64,000 bases of DNA from Cytophaga aurantiaca DSM 3654 (GCF_000379725.1 NZ_KB903664.1:154-64153); one strand, 5' to 3'. Shown: positions 53,512 through 63,894, counted from the first letter of the stretch. The notes: a model not told the origin generated them from the sequence alone. Program-made: numbers and translations.

Positions 53512-55854
53512 ATGAATAAATTTTTTACACGTAATAGTTTCAATATAAGAACTGTCCCAAAGATTTTTCTTATAATCATTGTATTGATTTGTTTGCTTGT
53601 TTTACTCGGATGGCAATTTGATATAAATTCATTGAAGAGTGTATTTCCTATTTTGGTTTCAATGAATCCATTAACTGCTTGGTGCTTTTTATTGATCGTA
53701 ATATCTTTTCAACTCATTATAACAGAAAGCAAATTAGAACAAAAATATTTTATTAGTAAGGCATTAAGTTCAGTTGTTTTTATGATCTGTTGTACTAAGC
53801 TTATATGTTTATATTATAACTTAGATTTTAAAATTGATGCCATATTATTTAACGAAAAAATTGATGCTGATTCACATACAAGATTAAGCAATAGCATGTC
53901 CGTTAACACTGCAGTAGGATTAATTTTTTTAGTTCTAATACTACAGTTCTTTCATTATAAGACTGAAAGACGTTGGGTTCTATATCAGATTTTAACAATA
54001 CTTGTTTTTTATTTTGGCATTTTTTCTTTGCTGTGTTATTCATATAATGTACCAGAGTTCTATGATTTGCTCAAATATTTTCCAATGTCTCTTCTTTCTG
54101 CAATTTGTTTTATATTAATTTCTTTATCCATTCTATTATCAAGGCTTGATATAGGGATTGTAAAAGAATTTTCAGGATCATTAGCCGGAAGCAGCATTGG
54201 GACGGAATTGCTTTTTAGTGCTTTGGTAATACCATTCCTTTTAGGATTTGTTCGGATCTATTTGAGTAAATCTAATATGTTCTCAACTGAACTAAGTATA
54301 GCTTTACTTGTGCTGGCAGTTATTATTATATTTTGCGGCATTGTTTTATCTTCTGTAATTCTTCTCAATAAAAAAGATTTATTCAGACAAAAAACTGAAG
54401 CTAAATTTCAATCATTGATTGAATCTGCTCCGGATGCAATAGTTATCATTGATGGCAGGAAAATTATTCAATTAATAAATATTCAAACAGAAACAATGTT
54501 TGAATTGAATAGAAACGCTGTTTTGGGTACATCGATAGATTTGTTGATTCCCCAAATCACTCAATTAGAGTTTTTCAATGAAATTGGTGAGGACTTCCCA
54601 TTTACAAAGGAATTAACTGGAGTTAAAAATGCAGGGATACAATTCCCCATTGAAATACGCATTAGTCCTTTAGAAACTGAAGATGAAATTCTTACCTCAA
54701 TTTCAATCAGAGATATAACGCAGCGTAAAAAACTGGAAGAAATCAGTTGGAACAATCAGGAAATATTTAGAACCTTGGTTACCAATGTAGTTGATTATGC
54801 AATATTCATGTTGGACATTGATGGCAATATTGTTACCTGGAATAAAGGGGCTGAAATAATAAAAGGATATAAGAAAGAAGAAGTCGAAGGTAAGCATATC
54901 TCACTCTTTTATGTTGAAGAAGATAAAAACGTTCCTCAACAAATGCTTGCAGAAGCTAAAGAGAAAGGTAAATGTGAACAAGAAGGATGGCGTGTTAGAA
55001 AGGACGGTTCTATTTTTTGGGCAGATGTTATTTTGACTGCATTGCATGATCAAAATGGTAACATTACTGGTTATGCAAAAGTAACGAGAGACTATACGGA
55101 TAAGAAAAAAATGCAGGATGCTTTAGCTAATTTTAATGAAGCATTGAGTGAACAGGTTCATGAGAAAACAAAAGAAATCGAACAAACAACAGAACAGTTA
55201 AGGCAGTTGTCAGCGCATTTACAAACAGCAAGGGAAGAAGAACGAAAGTATATTGCGAGGGAAATGCATGATGAACTAGGGCAAATGATTACTGGTCTTA
55301 GAATGGATATGATATGGCTGAAAAAGAAAATTCATACAACCGACGAGGTCGTATTATTACGTTTTGAAAGGTCGCTTGAATTGTTGAATGATATTAAACA
55401 AGCAATACGAAGAATTGCAATGGATTTGCATCCGGCAGTGTTAAATGATCTGGGCTTAATAACTGCGCTTAAAGTGTATGGCAAAGATTTCGAAAGTAGA
55501 TCTGGTATTAAAACCACATTTGACGTTGAACTACAAGACATCGACGATTTGCAAATATCTTCCAATATATGCATTGGGTTATATCGGATTTTTCAGGAAT
55601 CTCTAAATAATGTTGCTAAACATGCAGAAGCGAATGAAGTGAATGTTTGCTTGCAATTGAATGAGCAAAATTTAGAATTTAGAATTTTGGATAATGGACA
55701 AGGGTTTAATCTGAATGAAGTAGTACAAAAAAAATCATTAGGCTTGGTTAGCATCCGTGAGCGAATGCTCATGATGGATGGTAAATATCAGATTCAAAGC
55801 TCTCCCGGAAACGGAACTGTTATATCATTAACTGTACCAATTAAATTTAAATAA
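53512..55854 (+). CDS. PAS-domain sensor histidine kinase (NarL/DesK-type)
   Basis: A 780-residue membrane kinase. About eight helices occupy residues 15-285 (a sensor module like the MASE type). PAS domain 1 is at about 300-405 and PAS 2 at about 412-530, the latter with GYKKEEVEGKHISLFY and ITGYAKVTRDYTDKKK. A short coiled coil leads to the dimerisation helix with R-E-M-H-D-E-L-G-Q (phosphorylated His586). The ATPase domain has ESLNNVAKHAEA, DNGQGF and GLVSIRERM. This HisKA_3/HATPase type partners NarL-family regulators, and one is encoded one base downstream. The signal is unknown. Confidence 0.93.
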   Translation: MNKFFTRNSFNIRTVPKIFLIIIVLICLLVLLGWQFDINSLKSVFPILVSMNPLTAWCFLLIVISFQLIITESKLEQKYFISKALSSVVFMICCTKLICLYYNLDFKIDAILFNEKIDADSHTRLSNSMSVNTAVGLIFLVLILQFFHYKTERRWVLYQILTILVFYFGIFSLLCYSYNVPEFYDLLKYFPMSLLSAICFILISLSILLSRLDIGIVKEFSGSLAGSSIGTELLFSALVIPFLLGFVRIYLSKSNMFSTELSIALLVLAVIIIFCGIVLSSVILLNKKDLFRQKTEAKFQSLIESAPDAIVIIDGRKIIQLINIQTETMFELNRNAVLGTSIDLLIPQITQLEFFNEIGEDFPFTKELTGVKNAGIQFPIEIRISPLETEDEILTSISIRDITQRKKLEEISWNNQEIFRTLVTNVVDYAIFMLDIDGNIVTWNKGAEIIKGYKKEEVEGKHISLFYVEEDKNVPQQMLAEAKEKGKCEQEGWRVRKDGSIFWADVILTALHDQNGNITGYAKVTRDYTDKKKMQDALANFNEALSEQVHEKTKEIEQTTEQLRQLSAHLQTAREEERKYIAREMHDELGQMITGLRMDMIWLKKKIHTTDEVVLLRFERSLELLNDIKQAIRRIAMDLHPAVLNDLGLITALKVYGKDFESRSGIKTTFDVELQDIDDLQISSNICIGLYRIFQESLNNVAKHAEANEVNVCLQLNEQNLEFRILDNGQGFNLNEVVQKKSLGLVSIRERMLMMDGKYQIQSSPGNGTVISLTVPIKFK

Positions 55855-55855
55855 T

Positions 55856-56488
55856 ATGTTGCGATTTTTAGTTGCGGATGATCATGCGGTTACAAGAAGA
55901 GGTATTAAGGAAATCCTTTTAGAGTCATATCCGACTTCGGAAATAATTACTGTTTCTTCAGCTGAAGCATTGATGAAGGAAGTTTCGATTGGAAAGTGGG
56001 ATGTTGTAATCTCAGACATAAACATGCCTGGAAGAAGCGGCCTGGAAATTATTTCAATACTAAAAAAAGAATATCCCGAAATTCCAGTGTTAATTCTAAC
56101 GATGCATTCAGAAAATGAATATGCATTAAGGGTTATTAAATCAGGTGGAGCAGGGTATTTAAGTAAAGATGATGCGATTGATGAAGAGCTCATAAAGGCT
56201 ATAAATCTGATCATTCAGGGAAGGAAATACATAACGCCTTCCATTGCAGAAATGCTTGCAAATGAAGTTTCTCATGATTACGGAAAAAAACTTCATGAAG
56301 CATTATCAGATAGAGAGTTTGAAGTATTTAAATTAATTGCTCAAGGAAAATCAACGAGTATAATTGCAAATCAACTATCGTTAAGTGTAAATACAATAGG
56401 CACCTTTAGAAGAAGAATTTTAGAGAAGTTGCACATGTCAAGTAATTCTGAGATTGTCGCATATGCTATTCATAATAATTTGATCTGA
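55856..56488 (+). CDS. NarL/FixJ-family response regulator
   Basis: A 210-residue regulator with a receiver domain (acidic pocket Asp8-Asp9, phosphorylated Asp54 in VVISDINMPGRSG) and a C-terminal LuxR-type helix-turn-helix at about 145-205. The latter contains LSDREFEVFKLIAQGKSTSIIA and VNTIGTFRRRIL. It is one base after the kinase gene and is therefore the kinase's partner. The target genes are not identified, and the palindrome at 53263-53276 is a candidate for self-regulation. Confidence 0.94.
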   Translation: MLRFLVADDHAVTRRGIKEILLESYPTSEIITVSSAEALMKEVSIGKWDVVISDINMPGRSGLEIISILKKEYPEIPVLILTMHSENEYALRVIKSGGAGYLSKDDAIDEELIKAINLIIQGRKYITPSIAEMLANEVSHDYGKKLHEALSDREFEVFKLIAQGKSTSIIANQLSLSVNTIGTFRRRILEKLHMSSNSEIVAYAIHNNLI

Positions 56489-56642
56489 TATTTGTAACAG
56501 ATTTTGTGACATGTAGGTATTTTTTAATGACATGCATCTAATTGATTCTGTTATATTATTTGTATTTTTTTTTAGATAAGTTTGATTAATCACTTTTGGA
56601 GCATAGATACATCAATAATTTTTTATTTATTAACCAATCCAA

Positions 56643-57026
56643 ATGAAAAATCAAAAAATTTCGGTATTGATCATAGATGATTCTCCAATCATTATTGAAC
56701 GATTAGTGCCTGAAATTGAAGAGATGGAATTTGTTGAAAAAGTAATCGTAGGATTTACATTTGATGAAGCAAAACAATTGATTCTTTCTGCCAAATTTTC
56801 AATTGCTATTTTTGACATCAATCTCCGGGATAGAAACGGTCTTGATTTGTTACGTTATCAGAAATTTATAGACCCAACAGTCAAAATAATAATGATGACT
56901 GGAGACCATTCGATTGAAAAGCATAATGCATGCATGGATCTTGGTGCAGATTATTTTTTAAATAAATTTACTGAATTAGAAAATCTTCAAGAGATCATTA
57001 AGCAGTTAATGGCAAATAGAATTTAG
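56643..57026 (+). CDS. Single-domain response regulator (CheY-like)
   Basis: A 127-residue receiver domain alone. The acidic pair Asp12-Asp13 and phosphorylation site Asp58 (IAIFDINLRDRNG) are in place, and M-M-T-G-D and the conserved Lys region (LNKFTELENL) follow. Single-domain receivers act by binding a target protein or in phosphorelays. It lies 154 bases after the NarL-type regulator, with its own AT-rich leader, and may share the same kinase or be an independent relay part. Confidence 0.9.
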   Translation: MKNQKISVLIIDDSPIIIERLVPEIEEMEFVEKVIVGFTFDEAKQLILSAKFSIAIFDINLRDRNGLDLLRYQKFIDPTVKIIMMTGDHSIEKHNACMDLGADYFLNKFTELENLQEIIKQLMANRI

Positions 57027-57373
57027 ATGCACATATTTTTATTCAAACATGTGTATTTCAATAATTGTTATTCCTTAAGAAACCCCTTTATTACTTTATA
57101 AAATATGTAATAGTTTATACTACATGATAATTTTATTTAGCTACATGTATTACACAGCACCTGCTATTTATTGCCATGTATGTTTGCTGTAATTTTGATT
57201 TAATAATTCAAGAGTAATGCATGTGGTTAAGATAATTTTAGTCCAAAGATTCAGAAATATTTTTAGTGCGAATCAAAATCTAAAATGATTTATTAACCAA
57301 AACGTCGATAGTCAGAATAGGACTAATTATTAAACTTTCAATCAGCATATTTTAACTTTTATGATTAACATGT
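57027..57373. other. AT-rich intergenic region
   Basis: About 350 bases after the receiver gene show no long reading frame, hairpin or promoter of note. Confidence 0.5.
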
Positions 57374-57688
57374 ATGGGGGCTTTACAAAAAAAAAATCAT
57401 TCTTTAATTAGTTGTTGTGAATCAAATAATATTTTTTCACACATTGAAATGTACCAATCTTTAAAGCGTGTTCAATTACGCTTTAAAAAATTTAACAGAG
57501 AATTTGGATCAAGCACTTCAAATTGCAATTCAACAAAATCGGAAACCATATCAAATCGAAAAAAACGAATGAATGTTGTTAATCAACCTACTGATAACAC
57601 AAAAAAAAATAAAATAAAATCAGAACCGATTGTTATTTGTGGTATGCTATTGTTCATTATAAATCTAATTGTAATTTTATACAGCTAA
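57374..57688 (+). CDS. Small hypothetical protein with C-terminal membrane helix
   Basis: A possible 104-residue protein with a soluble basic N-terminal part (RVQLRFKKFNREFGSSTS) and a C-terminal helix IVICGMLLFIINLIVILYS, which suggests tail anchoring. Start choice is uncertain; the Met at residue 27 (MYQSLKRVQ) is an alternative. AT-rich composition makes chance open frames more likely. The next gene, which is damaged, also ends with a single helix and a basic tail. Confidence 0.35.
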   Translation: MGALQKKNHSLISCCESNNIFSHIEMYQSLKRVQLRFKKFNREFGSSTSNCNSTKSETISNRKKRMNVVNQPTDNTKKNKIKSEPIVICGMLLFIINLIVILYS

Positions 57689-57791
57689 TAGCTATTCACC
57701 ATTTTATTTTACATCGTAGCCAAAGCTTCAGTCGAACTTTAAATTGGATTTATCTATATTTGATAAAATGTATCGATATTAATTGTTGGTT

Positions 57792-58205
57792 ATGAAAAAT
57801 ACCTTATCCGAAAATCTTTCTTTGCTCAATCAAGACGCACAAAAAATATTGGATGTTCGGTTTAGTATGTTGTTTTCATTAAATAGAAATCGTTTCTTTT
57901 CATTCTTGAAAAACTATAGTGCGTTTTATAATGAATATAGAAATAAGGTTCTGGAAGAACATACAAATATTTCTGTGAATGGTATTCCCGAATTAATATT
58001 TAAAGATTATTCTTTGTCACTACGCTTTTAGGTATTGTTGATATTAGTCTTCCCAATTTCATTCTGGATTTTTATACAGCAATGGAATTACATTAAGAAA
58101 CTGAAAAAGGACTTAACAATGGGATTGGAAACAATCCATTCAGTTGTGAAGAAGCCTGCAAATAAAAATACAAATTATACACCGCCCAAACCGAAGCGGA
58201 AGTAA
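57792..58205 (+). pseudogene. Membrane-protein gene interrupted by an in-frame TAG
   Basis: From ATG 57792 the frame reads MKNTLSENLSLLNQDAQ and stops with TAG at 58029-58031. Read through in the same frame, 57 more codons follow to TAA at 58203-58205. They encode a membrane helix (VLLILVFPISFWIFIQQW) and a basic tail ending PPKPKRK. Coding quality on both sides of the stop, in one frame, points to a nonsense mutation. A separate start at TTG 58035 is possible but weak. The first 14 codons recur at 53057-53101. Confidence 0.55.
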
Positions 58206-58214
58206 GAATTAATA

Positions 58215-58259
58215 TTAAAGCAAAAGAGCCCCGGATTTCTCCAGAGCTCTTTGCTTAAA
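58215..58259. terminator. Bidirectional terminator before the RND operon end
   Basis: TTAAAGCAAAAGAGC pairs with GCTCTTTGCTTAA with one bulged A, around a CCCGGATTTCTCCAGA loop. It closes the rightward frame ending at 58205 and lies downstream of the leftward RND gene ending at 58317. Confidence 0.65.
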
Positions 58260-58316
58260 CTACAACCATTATTGACAAAATTAGGGAAACTAATGTCAAT
58301 GCTTTTATAACACGTT

Positions 58317-61300
58317 TTAATAATCAATCGTTTCCTTTGCAAGCAATTCTTTTCGTGATTTTTTAAAAAAACGTTTTCTGAAGAATTTATCTACACGTTC
58401 AACTGCGGTATCTATAAGCATGTACATAACAGGTACAAGGAACAAAGTTAAGATCAATGAACTCGATAAGCCACCAATAATAACCCAGGCCATACCGTTC
58501 TTCACTTCCGCACCGGAGCTTGTTGCTAGGGCAATCGGTAACATACCGGTAATCATCGCAATCGTTGTCATTAAGATCGGTCTCAAACGTTCTTTACCTG
58601 CTTCAACCAAAGCATCAAAACGATTCATGCCTTCAGATTTTAAGTGATTGGTAAAATCGACAATCAGAATACCGTTTTTGGCAACCAAGCCCAGAAGCAT
58701 GATCAAACCTACAATGGCGAAGATCGATAAGGTTTCCATGCTCAATGCAAGTGCAAGGAATGCACCGATCAATGCAACCGGTATGGAGAAGAGTACCACA
58801 AACGGATACACCATACTTTCATACAAGGCAACCATGATCAGGTATACAAGAATGATACCCATCAGCATGGCAAGTCCAAGGCTACCGAATGCATCTTTCT
58901 GATTTTTTGCATCGCCTTGATAATCTATGATGATGCCTTCTGGAAGTTTTTCTTTTGCAAGACTTGCCTGAATATCTGCAACGATTGTTCCCGAAGGGCG
59001 GCCAACAGCAGCAGAGGTTACTTTGATCGAGTTCATACGGTTGGTACGTTCCAATACCGATTGTCCAAGTATTTCTGTTACTTCAGCTACTTCACCTAAA
59101 CGTATGGAGTTCCCTTGATTATTACGGATGATGAGGTTCTTCACACTTTCAATATCGCGTTTGTCATCTTTGTCAAGCGATACATTAATACTGTATTCTT
59201 CTCCTTTATCTTTATATTTGGTTTGATCATCTCCTCTGAAGGCAAGCTGTATCGCATTCCCCACTTCCGGAATACTCATTCCGATATTGGATAGTTTATC
59301 TCTGTTTAATTTGATGTCAATTTCAGTCTTAACACTTTTCGTACTGTAGTCAACATAGTCTGTACCCGGTGTAGCAATAACAACTGCTTTCAGCATACGA
59401 GCTGCTTTCCATAAACTGTCCATGTCAGTACCTTTCACAGCGATCTGAATCGGTGATTGGCTATTACCCGTAATACTTACTGGAAGTACAGTAACTTTAA
59501 CACCTGGTATTTCTCCGATCTTATTGCGCATGGCTCCACCAAATTTATCTGCTGATAAAGTACGTTCAGATTTATCAACCAATGTTACAGTGATCTCTGC
59601 CAGGTTTGAGTTGGAAGTACCCCCGCCCATAGCACCTGACTGTGTACCAACGTTGGTAAATACTTTGACAACTTCCGGTTGAGCAAGCAAAATATTTTCG
59701 ATCTCTTTTACTTTTAAGTTTGTTTGGTATAACGGTGTTTCAGGTGCCAATTCAACTTTGATCGCAAATTCACCACGGTCCCCCGCGCTTATAAACGCGA
59801 AGCCAATAAAGCCTGTTGCTAAAAGCGAAAAAGCGGCGATAAACATAACGAAAATAGAAATGAGTACATATCTTTTATGTCCGCGAGTTAATACCCAGGA
59901 CAATGCCTTACCGTATGCTTCTTTCAAGGTGGTTAAGAGATCTTCAAACTTAATATTGATTAATCCCCACAAAGAATCTTTACTTAATACTTCCAGCTTG
60001 GCCCATCTCGATGCAAGCAATGGAGTAAGTGTGAACGATACAAACAAACTCATCAACGTGGAAAATACAACAACCAAAGAGAACTCTCTTAAGATGTTAC
60101 CGATCATACCGGTGCTCATTGCAAGAGGTAGGAATACCACAACGTCTACCAACGTAATCGCAATAGCTGTAAAGCCGATTTCACTTCTACCGTCTAAAGA
60201 TGCTTGTACTTTATTTTTCCCCATCTCCAGGTGACGGAAAATATTTTCCAGTACAACAATACTATCATCTACCAGAATACCTACTACCAGAGAAAGTCCC
60301 ATCAAGGTCATCAGGTTCAAAGAGAAACCAAAGATGTACATTAAGATGAATGTCGGGATCATTGCGGATGGAATTGCCACCAATACAAACAGGGAGCTGC
60401 GGATGCTGTGCAGGAATAATAACATTACCGATCCTACAATAAGTATTGCAAGAAATAGATCGTGCGTTACTGCATCCGCAGAAGCCAAGGTATAAACAGA
60501 TTGATCGGTTGCGATCTGATAATCGAATCCCTGTGCTGCATACAACGTTTTTAATTCTTCCAGACGTTTCTTCGCAGCCTGACTTACATTTACTGTGTTT
60601 GCATCCGATTGTTTGATGATCTCAATACCAATACCACCGTGACCGTTGATGCGGTTAATAGTGGTTGATTCTGCAAGTCCATCCGTTACGGTAGCAATGT
60701 CTTTGATCAATACACGGCTGCCATCTTTATTTTCTGTAACAACAAGATTTCTTAATTCTTCTACGCTTGTAACTTTTGCATTCATACGGATCGATAAACG
60801 ATCGTCTGAAGTTTCTACACTACCTGCAGGGTAGGAGGAGTTACTGTTTGCAATGATCTGATTTACCTGAGCAGAAGAAATTCCGTAGGCCTGAAGTTTG
60901 TCGTTATCAAGTGTGATCTTGATCTCACGTTCGTTACCACCGATGATACTTACAGTACCAACACCTGCAACATTCAACATCAAAGGTTTTACTTTCTGAT
61001 CGATCAGGTCATACAATTGTCCCTGAGACATATTTGCAGTTGCACTGACTTTCAATACCGGAATTTCATCCAGATTGACACGTCTGATAACCGGGTCATT
61101 TATATCATCCGGAAGGGATGCTTTTATTTCATTGATCTTGCGTTCGGCATCACGCTGCGCATTGATCGTACTAATACCGGGCTTCAGTTGAATAACGATC
61201 ATCGATACGCCTTCCATAGAAGTAGAGGTGATCATATCAATCCCTTCGATGGATGCAACGGCATCTTCAACAGGTTTTGTGATCGAACTCTGAATCTCAT

Positions 61301-61469
61301 CCGAAGATGCACCTCTGTATATTGTTTGAACGGTAATTACATTTACTTCAAACTTCGGCAGCAAATTATAATTAAGACTTGTGTAACTGATCCATCCGAA
61401 GAGGATCAATGTAAAGAAGATTACTGTAATCAGTAATGGTCTTTTTATGGATATTTCTGTAATAGACAT
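58317..61469 (-). CDS. RND multidrug efflux permease (AcrB/HAE1 type)
   Basis: A 1050-residue inner-membrane pump. It has the RND plan of twelve helices with two large periplasmic loops. The proton-relay acid pair lies in the fourth helix (GILVDDSIVVLENI), and the matching Lys lies in GLVAKNGILIVDF. ITEISIKRPLLITVIFFTLIL is the N-terminal helix. The last gene of a tolC-adaptor-pump operon, with a 12-base gap to the adaptor. The substrate is probably hydrophobic compounds; metal-type RND signatures are not seen. Confidence 0.95.
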   Translation of the reverse strand: MSITEISIKRPLLITVIFFTLILFGWISYTSLNYNLLPKFEVNVITVQTIYRGASSDEIQSSITKPVEDAVASIEGIDMITSTSMEGVSMIVIQLKPGISTINAQRDAERKINEIKASLPDDINDPVIRRVNLDEIPVLKVSATANMSQGQLYDLIDQKVKPLMLNVAGVGTVSIIGGNEREIKITLDNDKLQAYGISSAQVNQIIANSNSSYPAGSVETSDDRLSIRMNAKVTSVEELRNLVVTENKDGSRVLIKDIATVTDGLAESTTINRINGHGGIGIEIIKQSDANTVNVSQAAKKRLEELKTLYAAQGFDYQIATDQSVYTLASADAVTHDLFLAILIVGSVMLLFLHSIRSSLFVLVAIPSAMIPTFILMYIFGFSLNLMTLMGLSLVVGILVDDSIVVLENIFRHLEMGKNKVQASLDGRSEIGFTAIAITLVDVVVFLPLAMSTGMIGNILREFSLVVVFSTLMSLFVSFTLTPLLASRWAKLEVLSKDSLWGLINIKFEDLLTTLKEAYGKALSWVLTRGHKRYVLISIFVMFIAAFSLLATGFIGFAFISAGDRGEFAIKVELAPETPLYQTNLKVKEIENILLAQPEVVKVFTNVGTQSGAMGGGTSNSNLAEITVTLVDKSERTLSADKFGGAMRNKIGEIPGVKVTVLPVSITGNSQSPIQIAVKGTDMDSLWKAARMLKAVVIATPGTDYVDYSTKSVKTEIDIKLNRDKLSNIGMSIPEVGNAIQLAFRGDDQTKYKDKGEEYSINVSLDKDDKRDIESVKNLIIRNNQGNSIRLGEVAEVTEILGQSVLERTNRMNSIKVTSAAVGRPSGTIVADIQASLAKEKLPEGIIIDYQGDAKNQKDAFGSLGLAMLMGIILVYLIMVALYESMVYPFVVLFSIPVALIGAFLALALSMETLSIFAIVGLIMLLGLVAKNGILIVDFTNHLKSEGMNRFDALVEAGKERLRPILMTTIAMITGMLPIALATSSGAEVKNGMAWVIIGGLSSSLILTLFLVPVMYMLIDTAVERVDKFFRKRFFKKSRKELLAKETIDY

Positions 61470-61480
61470 GGCTATTCGAT

Positions 61481-62542
61481 TTATTTGTTGCCTACAATGC
61501 TTATGATACTTCCATCAAACAAGTTGATCTGACCGTTGATTACAATCTGTTCTCCAACCTGTAAACCATTCACAACTTCAACATATTCGCCGGATTCACG
61601 ACCGGTAACAATTTTACGTACTGCTACTTTATTGCCAGTCACCACATATACATAAGGATTTTTTAAACCTTCTGCCAATGCAATTTTAGGAATTTGTATT
61701 GCAGTGGTATTGCTTTCGAAATTGAATGCTACCATTACATAGGTACCGGCCTTTAAGATATTTTTTCCATTGTTTTCAATTAAAACTTCTACCAGATAAT
61801 TGTGGCTTGCATCGCCTTTTGGACTGATGAAAGAAATTTTCCCTTTGAATACATTTCCCGGAAAAACTTCTGTTGAAACAGATACGCTTTGTCCTAGTTT
61901 TAAACGGTAAGCATCTTTTTCATTTACATACACAACACCTTTCAATTTTTGAATGTTTACGATGGTTGCGATTACCGTACCAATGTTTGCAAATTCTCCG
62001 ACATTCAAACTTTTGCTTGAAATGATTCCGCTGAAAGGTGCTACAATATTGCCATCCGAAATTTGCTTTCTGATCTGATCCGCTTCAATACGTTTGTTGT
62101 CATAAGCATATTTCGCATCAATCATATTTGTTTCTGTAGCAGCTTTACCTTCATACAATTCTTTTGTACGTTCGTAATCTCTTTTTAATTTTGCTTCAGA
62201 TAATTCAATCGCTTCCAGATTCAGTTGTTTTAATTGTGAATCAATTGTACCAATAATCTGTCCTTTGCTTACGTGCGAACCATTTTCAATAGACAGGCGT
62301 GTTATTTTCCCAGCAACATTGACCGCAATTTTTGATTCTTCAATCGGTGCAAGGGATGCAGGTAAATTGAATGAACTGCCCAGACTTTTTTCTTCTACCG
62401 CTGCAACCGCTACCGAAACAGGTATTTTAGAGCGATCAACAATCTGTTTGCTTTCATTAATTTTCTTTTTGTTGCTAACAAGCTTGAATGTAACAAGCGC
62501 TACAAGAGCTAAAATTCCGCCGATGATTAATATTTTTTTCAT
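61481..62542 (-). CDS. RND efflux periplasmic adaptor
   Basis: A 353-residue membrane fusion protein. The N-terminal helix (ILIIGGILALVALVTFKL) anchors it in the inner membrane. Paired lipoyl halves (IAVNVAGKITRLSIENGSHV and NIVAPFSGIISSKSLNVGEF) surround a coiled-coil hairpin near 105-150. Barrel and membrane-proximal domains follow (VSTEVFPGNVFKGKISFISP, VYVVTGNKVAVRKI). It links the pump below to the TolC protein above, both encoded in the same operon with 12- and 24-base gaps. Confidence 0.93.
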   Translation of the reverse strand: MKKILIIGGILALVALVTFKLVSNKKKINESKQIVDRSKIPVSVAVAAVEEKSLGSSFNLPASLAPIEESKIAVNVAGKITRLSIENGSHVSKGQIIGTIDSQLKQLNLEAIELSEAKLKRDYERTKELYEGKAATETNMIDAKYAYDNKRIEADQIRKQISDGNIVAPFSGIISSKSLNVGEFANIGTVIATIVNIQKLKGVVYVNEKDAYRLKLGQSVSVSTEVFPGNVFKGKISFISPKGDASHNYLVEVLIENNGKNILKAGTYVMVAFNFESNTTAIQIPKIALAEGLKNPYVYVVTGNKVAVRKIVTGRESGEYVEVVNGLQVGEQIVINGQINLFDGSIISIVGNK

Positions 62543-62565
62543 AGGTATATATGATTAATAAAGTA

Positions 62566-63894
62566 TTACAGTTTTTGTGCAAATGGAATTAATGTGCCGT
62601 TCGCTTTTTCGTTGTTTAATGTTGAAGACAGTAAATTCAACATGGAAGTGATGTAATTGTTTTGTGCCTCTTTCAATGAATACTCTGCGTTCAGAAGATC
62701 CGTCAATGTTCCCATTCCTTTTTGGTATTGAAGATTTGTTATGTCAAAAACTTCCTGAGCCAGATTTAAATTTTCTTTGTTGTTGGCAACATCGTTGTAT
62801 GATTTTTGTAATTGTGTATTCGCATTCAATGCCTGCAGTTTTAATGTATTGTTTGTTATGATGAAATTCTTTTGAAGATTCATAAGATTCAATTCACTTT
62901 GTTTCAATTGACTTTCTTTTCTAAAACCGCTGAATACAGGAATACTTAATTTTAAACCTATAGCAGAGTAATCAAACCATGTATGAAAAAGATTGTTGGA
63001 TGCCTGACTGTAGGATTGTGCTCCATATCTTGCATAGCCCGTTAATGTTGGGTAGTAAGCAGCTCTTTTACGTTTCACATCAATTTCCTGCAAGTGTATT
63101 TTTTGAGAATTAATTTTATATGTGAACAATTGTGTTTCATCGAAATCACTGGCCTTTGATGTTGGAATCAATCGTTCGTAATCCAGAGAATCATTGATTG
63201 TAAGCTTCTCGTCCAAAGTCATACCCATAGCATCTTTAAGCTTATTCAGCGCAAGGTCTCTATTGGTTTCTGCAAGTGTTTTTTCTGCAACAATATTTTT
63301 ATAGGTTACAAGAATCCGGTTGTAATCTACTTGTGTAGCTGTACCTTTTTCATATTGTAACTTTTTTATACTTAAAAGTTCTTTGTATTTATTTTCATTG
63401 ATAGATAGAATACGAATTTTTTCACCATAGATCGCCGCTTCAATATAGGCTGCAGTTGTATTGTAGATCAGTGTTTCCTGATTTTGTTGGGCGTTCAATG
63501 CGGCAATTTCTTTATTGGGCGTATTTGCTTTGATCCCATAGATCATGGATTGATCAAAGATGGTTTGATCCAATTGTAATACAGAAGTTGTTGCATAACG
63601 TTGTCCCATCTGGAATTTTCTTGCATCCGGTCCGAAAGGGCCGCCACCTGGAATAATGGATGTTGCCAGCTTAAGGTTGTTGTCAAAATTTGTGACAAGC
63701 GCTACTTGAGGTAAGTAACCCGCTAAGGCTTCACGTCCTTGTTGGTTCGCAATTTCAACATTGTTTTGGTAAACCTGATTACTTAAATGATTTGTTAAAC
63801 TATAGTCGATACACTGCTTAAGTGTAAGTTTTTGCTGTGCCATCGCTTGAGTGGCGGTGATCACGAGCATCAGACCCAGGATGTAAAGTCTCAT
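62566..63894 (-). CDS. TolC-family outer-membrane efflux protein
   Basis: A 442-residue protein with a signal peptide (..QAMAQ). Two repeats of long helices with the OEP pattern fit TolC: LKQCIDYSLTNHLSNQVYQN near the start, AALNAQQNQETLIYNTTAAYIEA, and DITNLQYQKGMGTLTDLLNAEYSLKEAQNNY near the end. The protein forms the trimeric channel through which the pump and adaptor export substrates. It is the first gene of the operon. The regulator, if there is one, lies outside the window. Confidence 0.93.
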   Translation of the reverse strand: MRLYILGLMLVITATQAMAQQKLTLKQCIDYSLTNHLSNQVYQNNVEIANQQGREALAGYLPQVALVTNFDNNLKLATSIIPGGGPFGPDARKFQMGQRYATTSVLQLDQTIFDQSMIYGIKANTPNKEIAALNAQQNQETLIYNTTAAYIEAAIYGEKIRILSINENKYKELLSIKKLQYEKGTATQVDYNRILVTYKNIVAEKTLAETNRDLALNKLKDAMGMTLDEKLTINDSLDYERLIPTSKASDFDETQLFTYKINSQKIHLQEIDVKRKRAAYYPTLTGYARYGAQSYSQASNNLFHTWFDYSAIGLKLSIPVFSGFRKESQLKQSELNLMNLQKNFIITNNTLKLQALNANTQLQKSYNDVANNKENLNLAQEVFDITNLQYQKGMGTLTDLLNAEYSLKEAQNNYITSMLNLLSSTLNNEKANGTLIPFAQKL

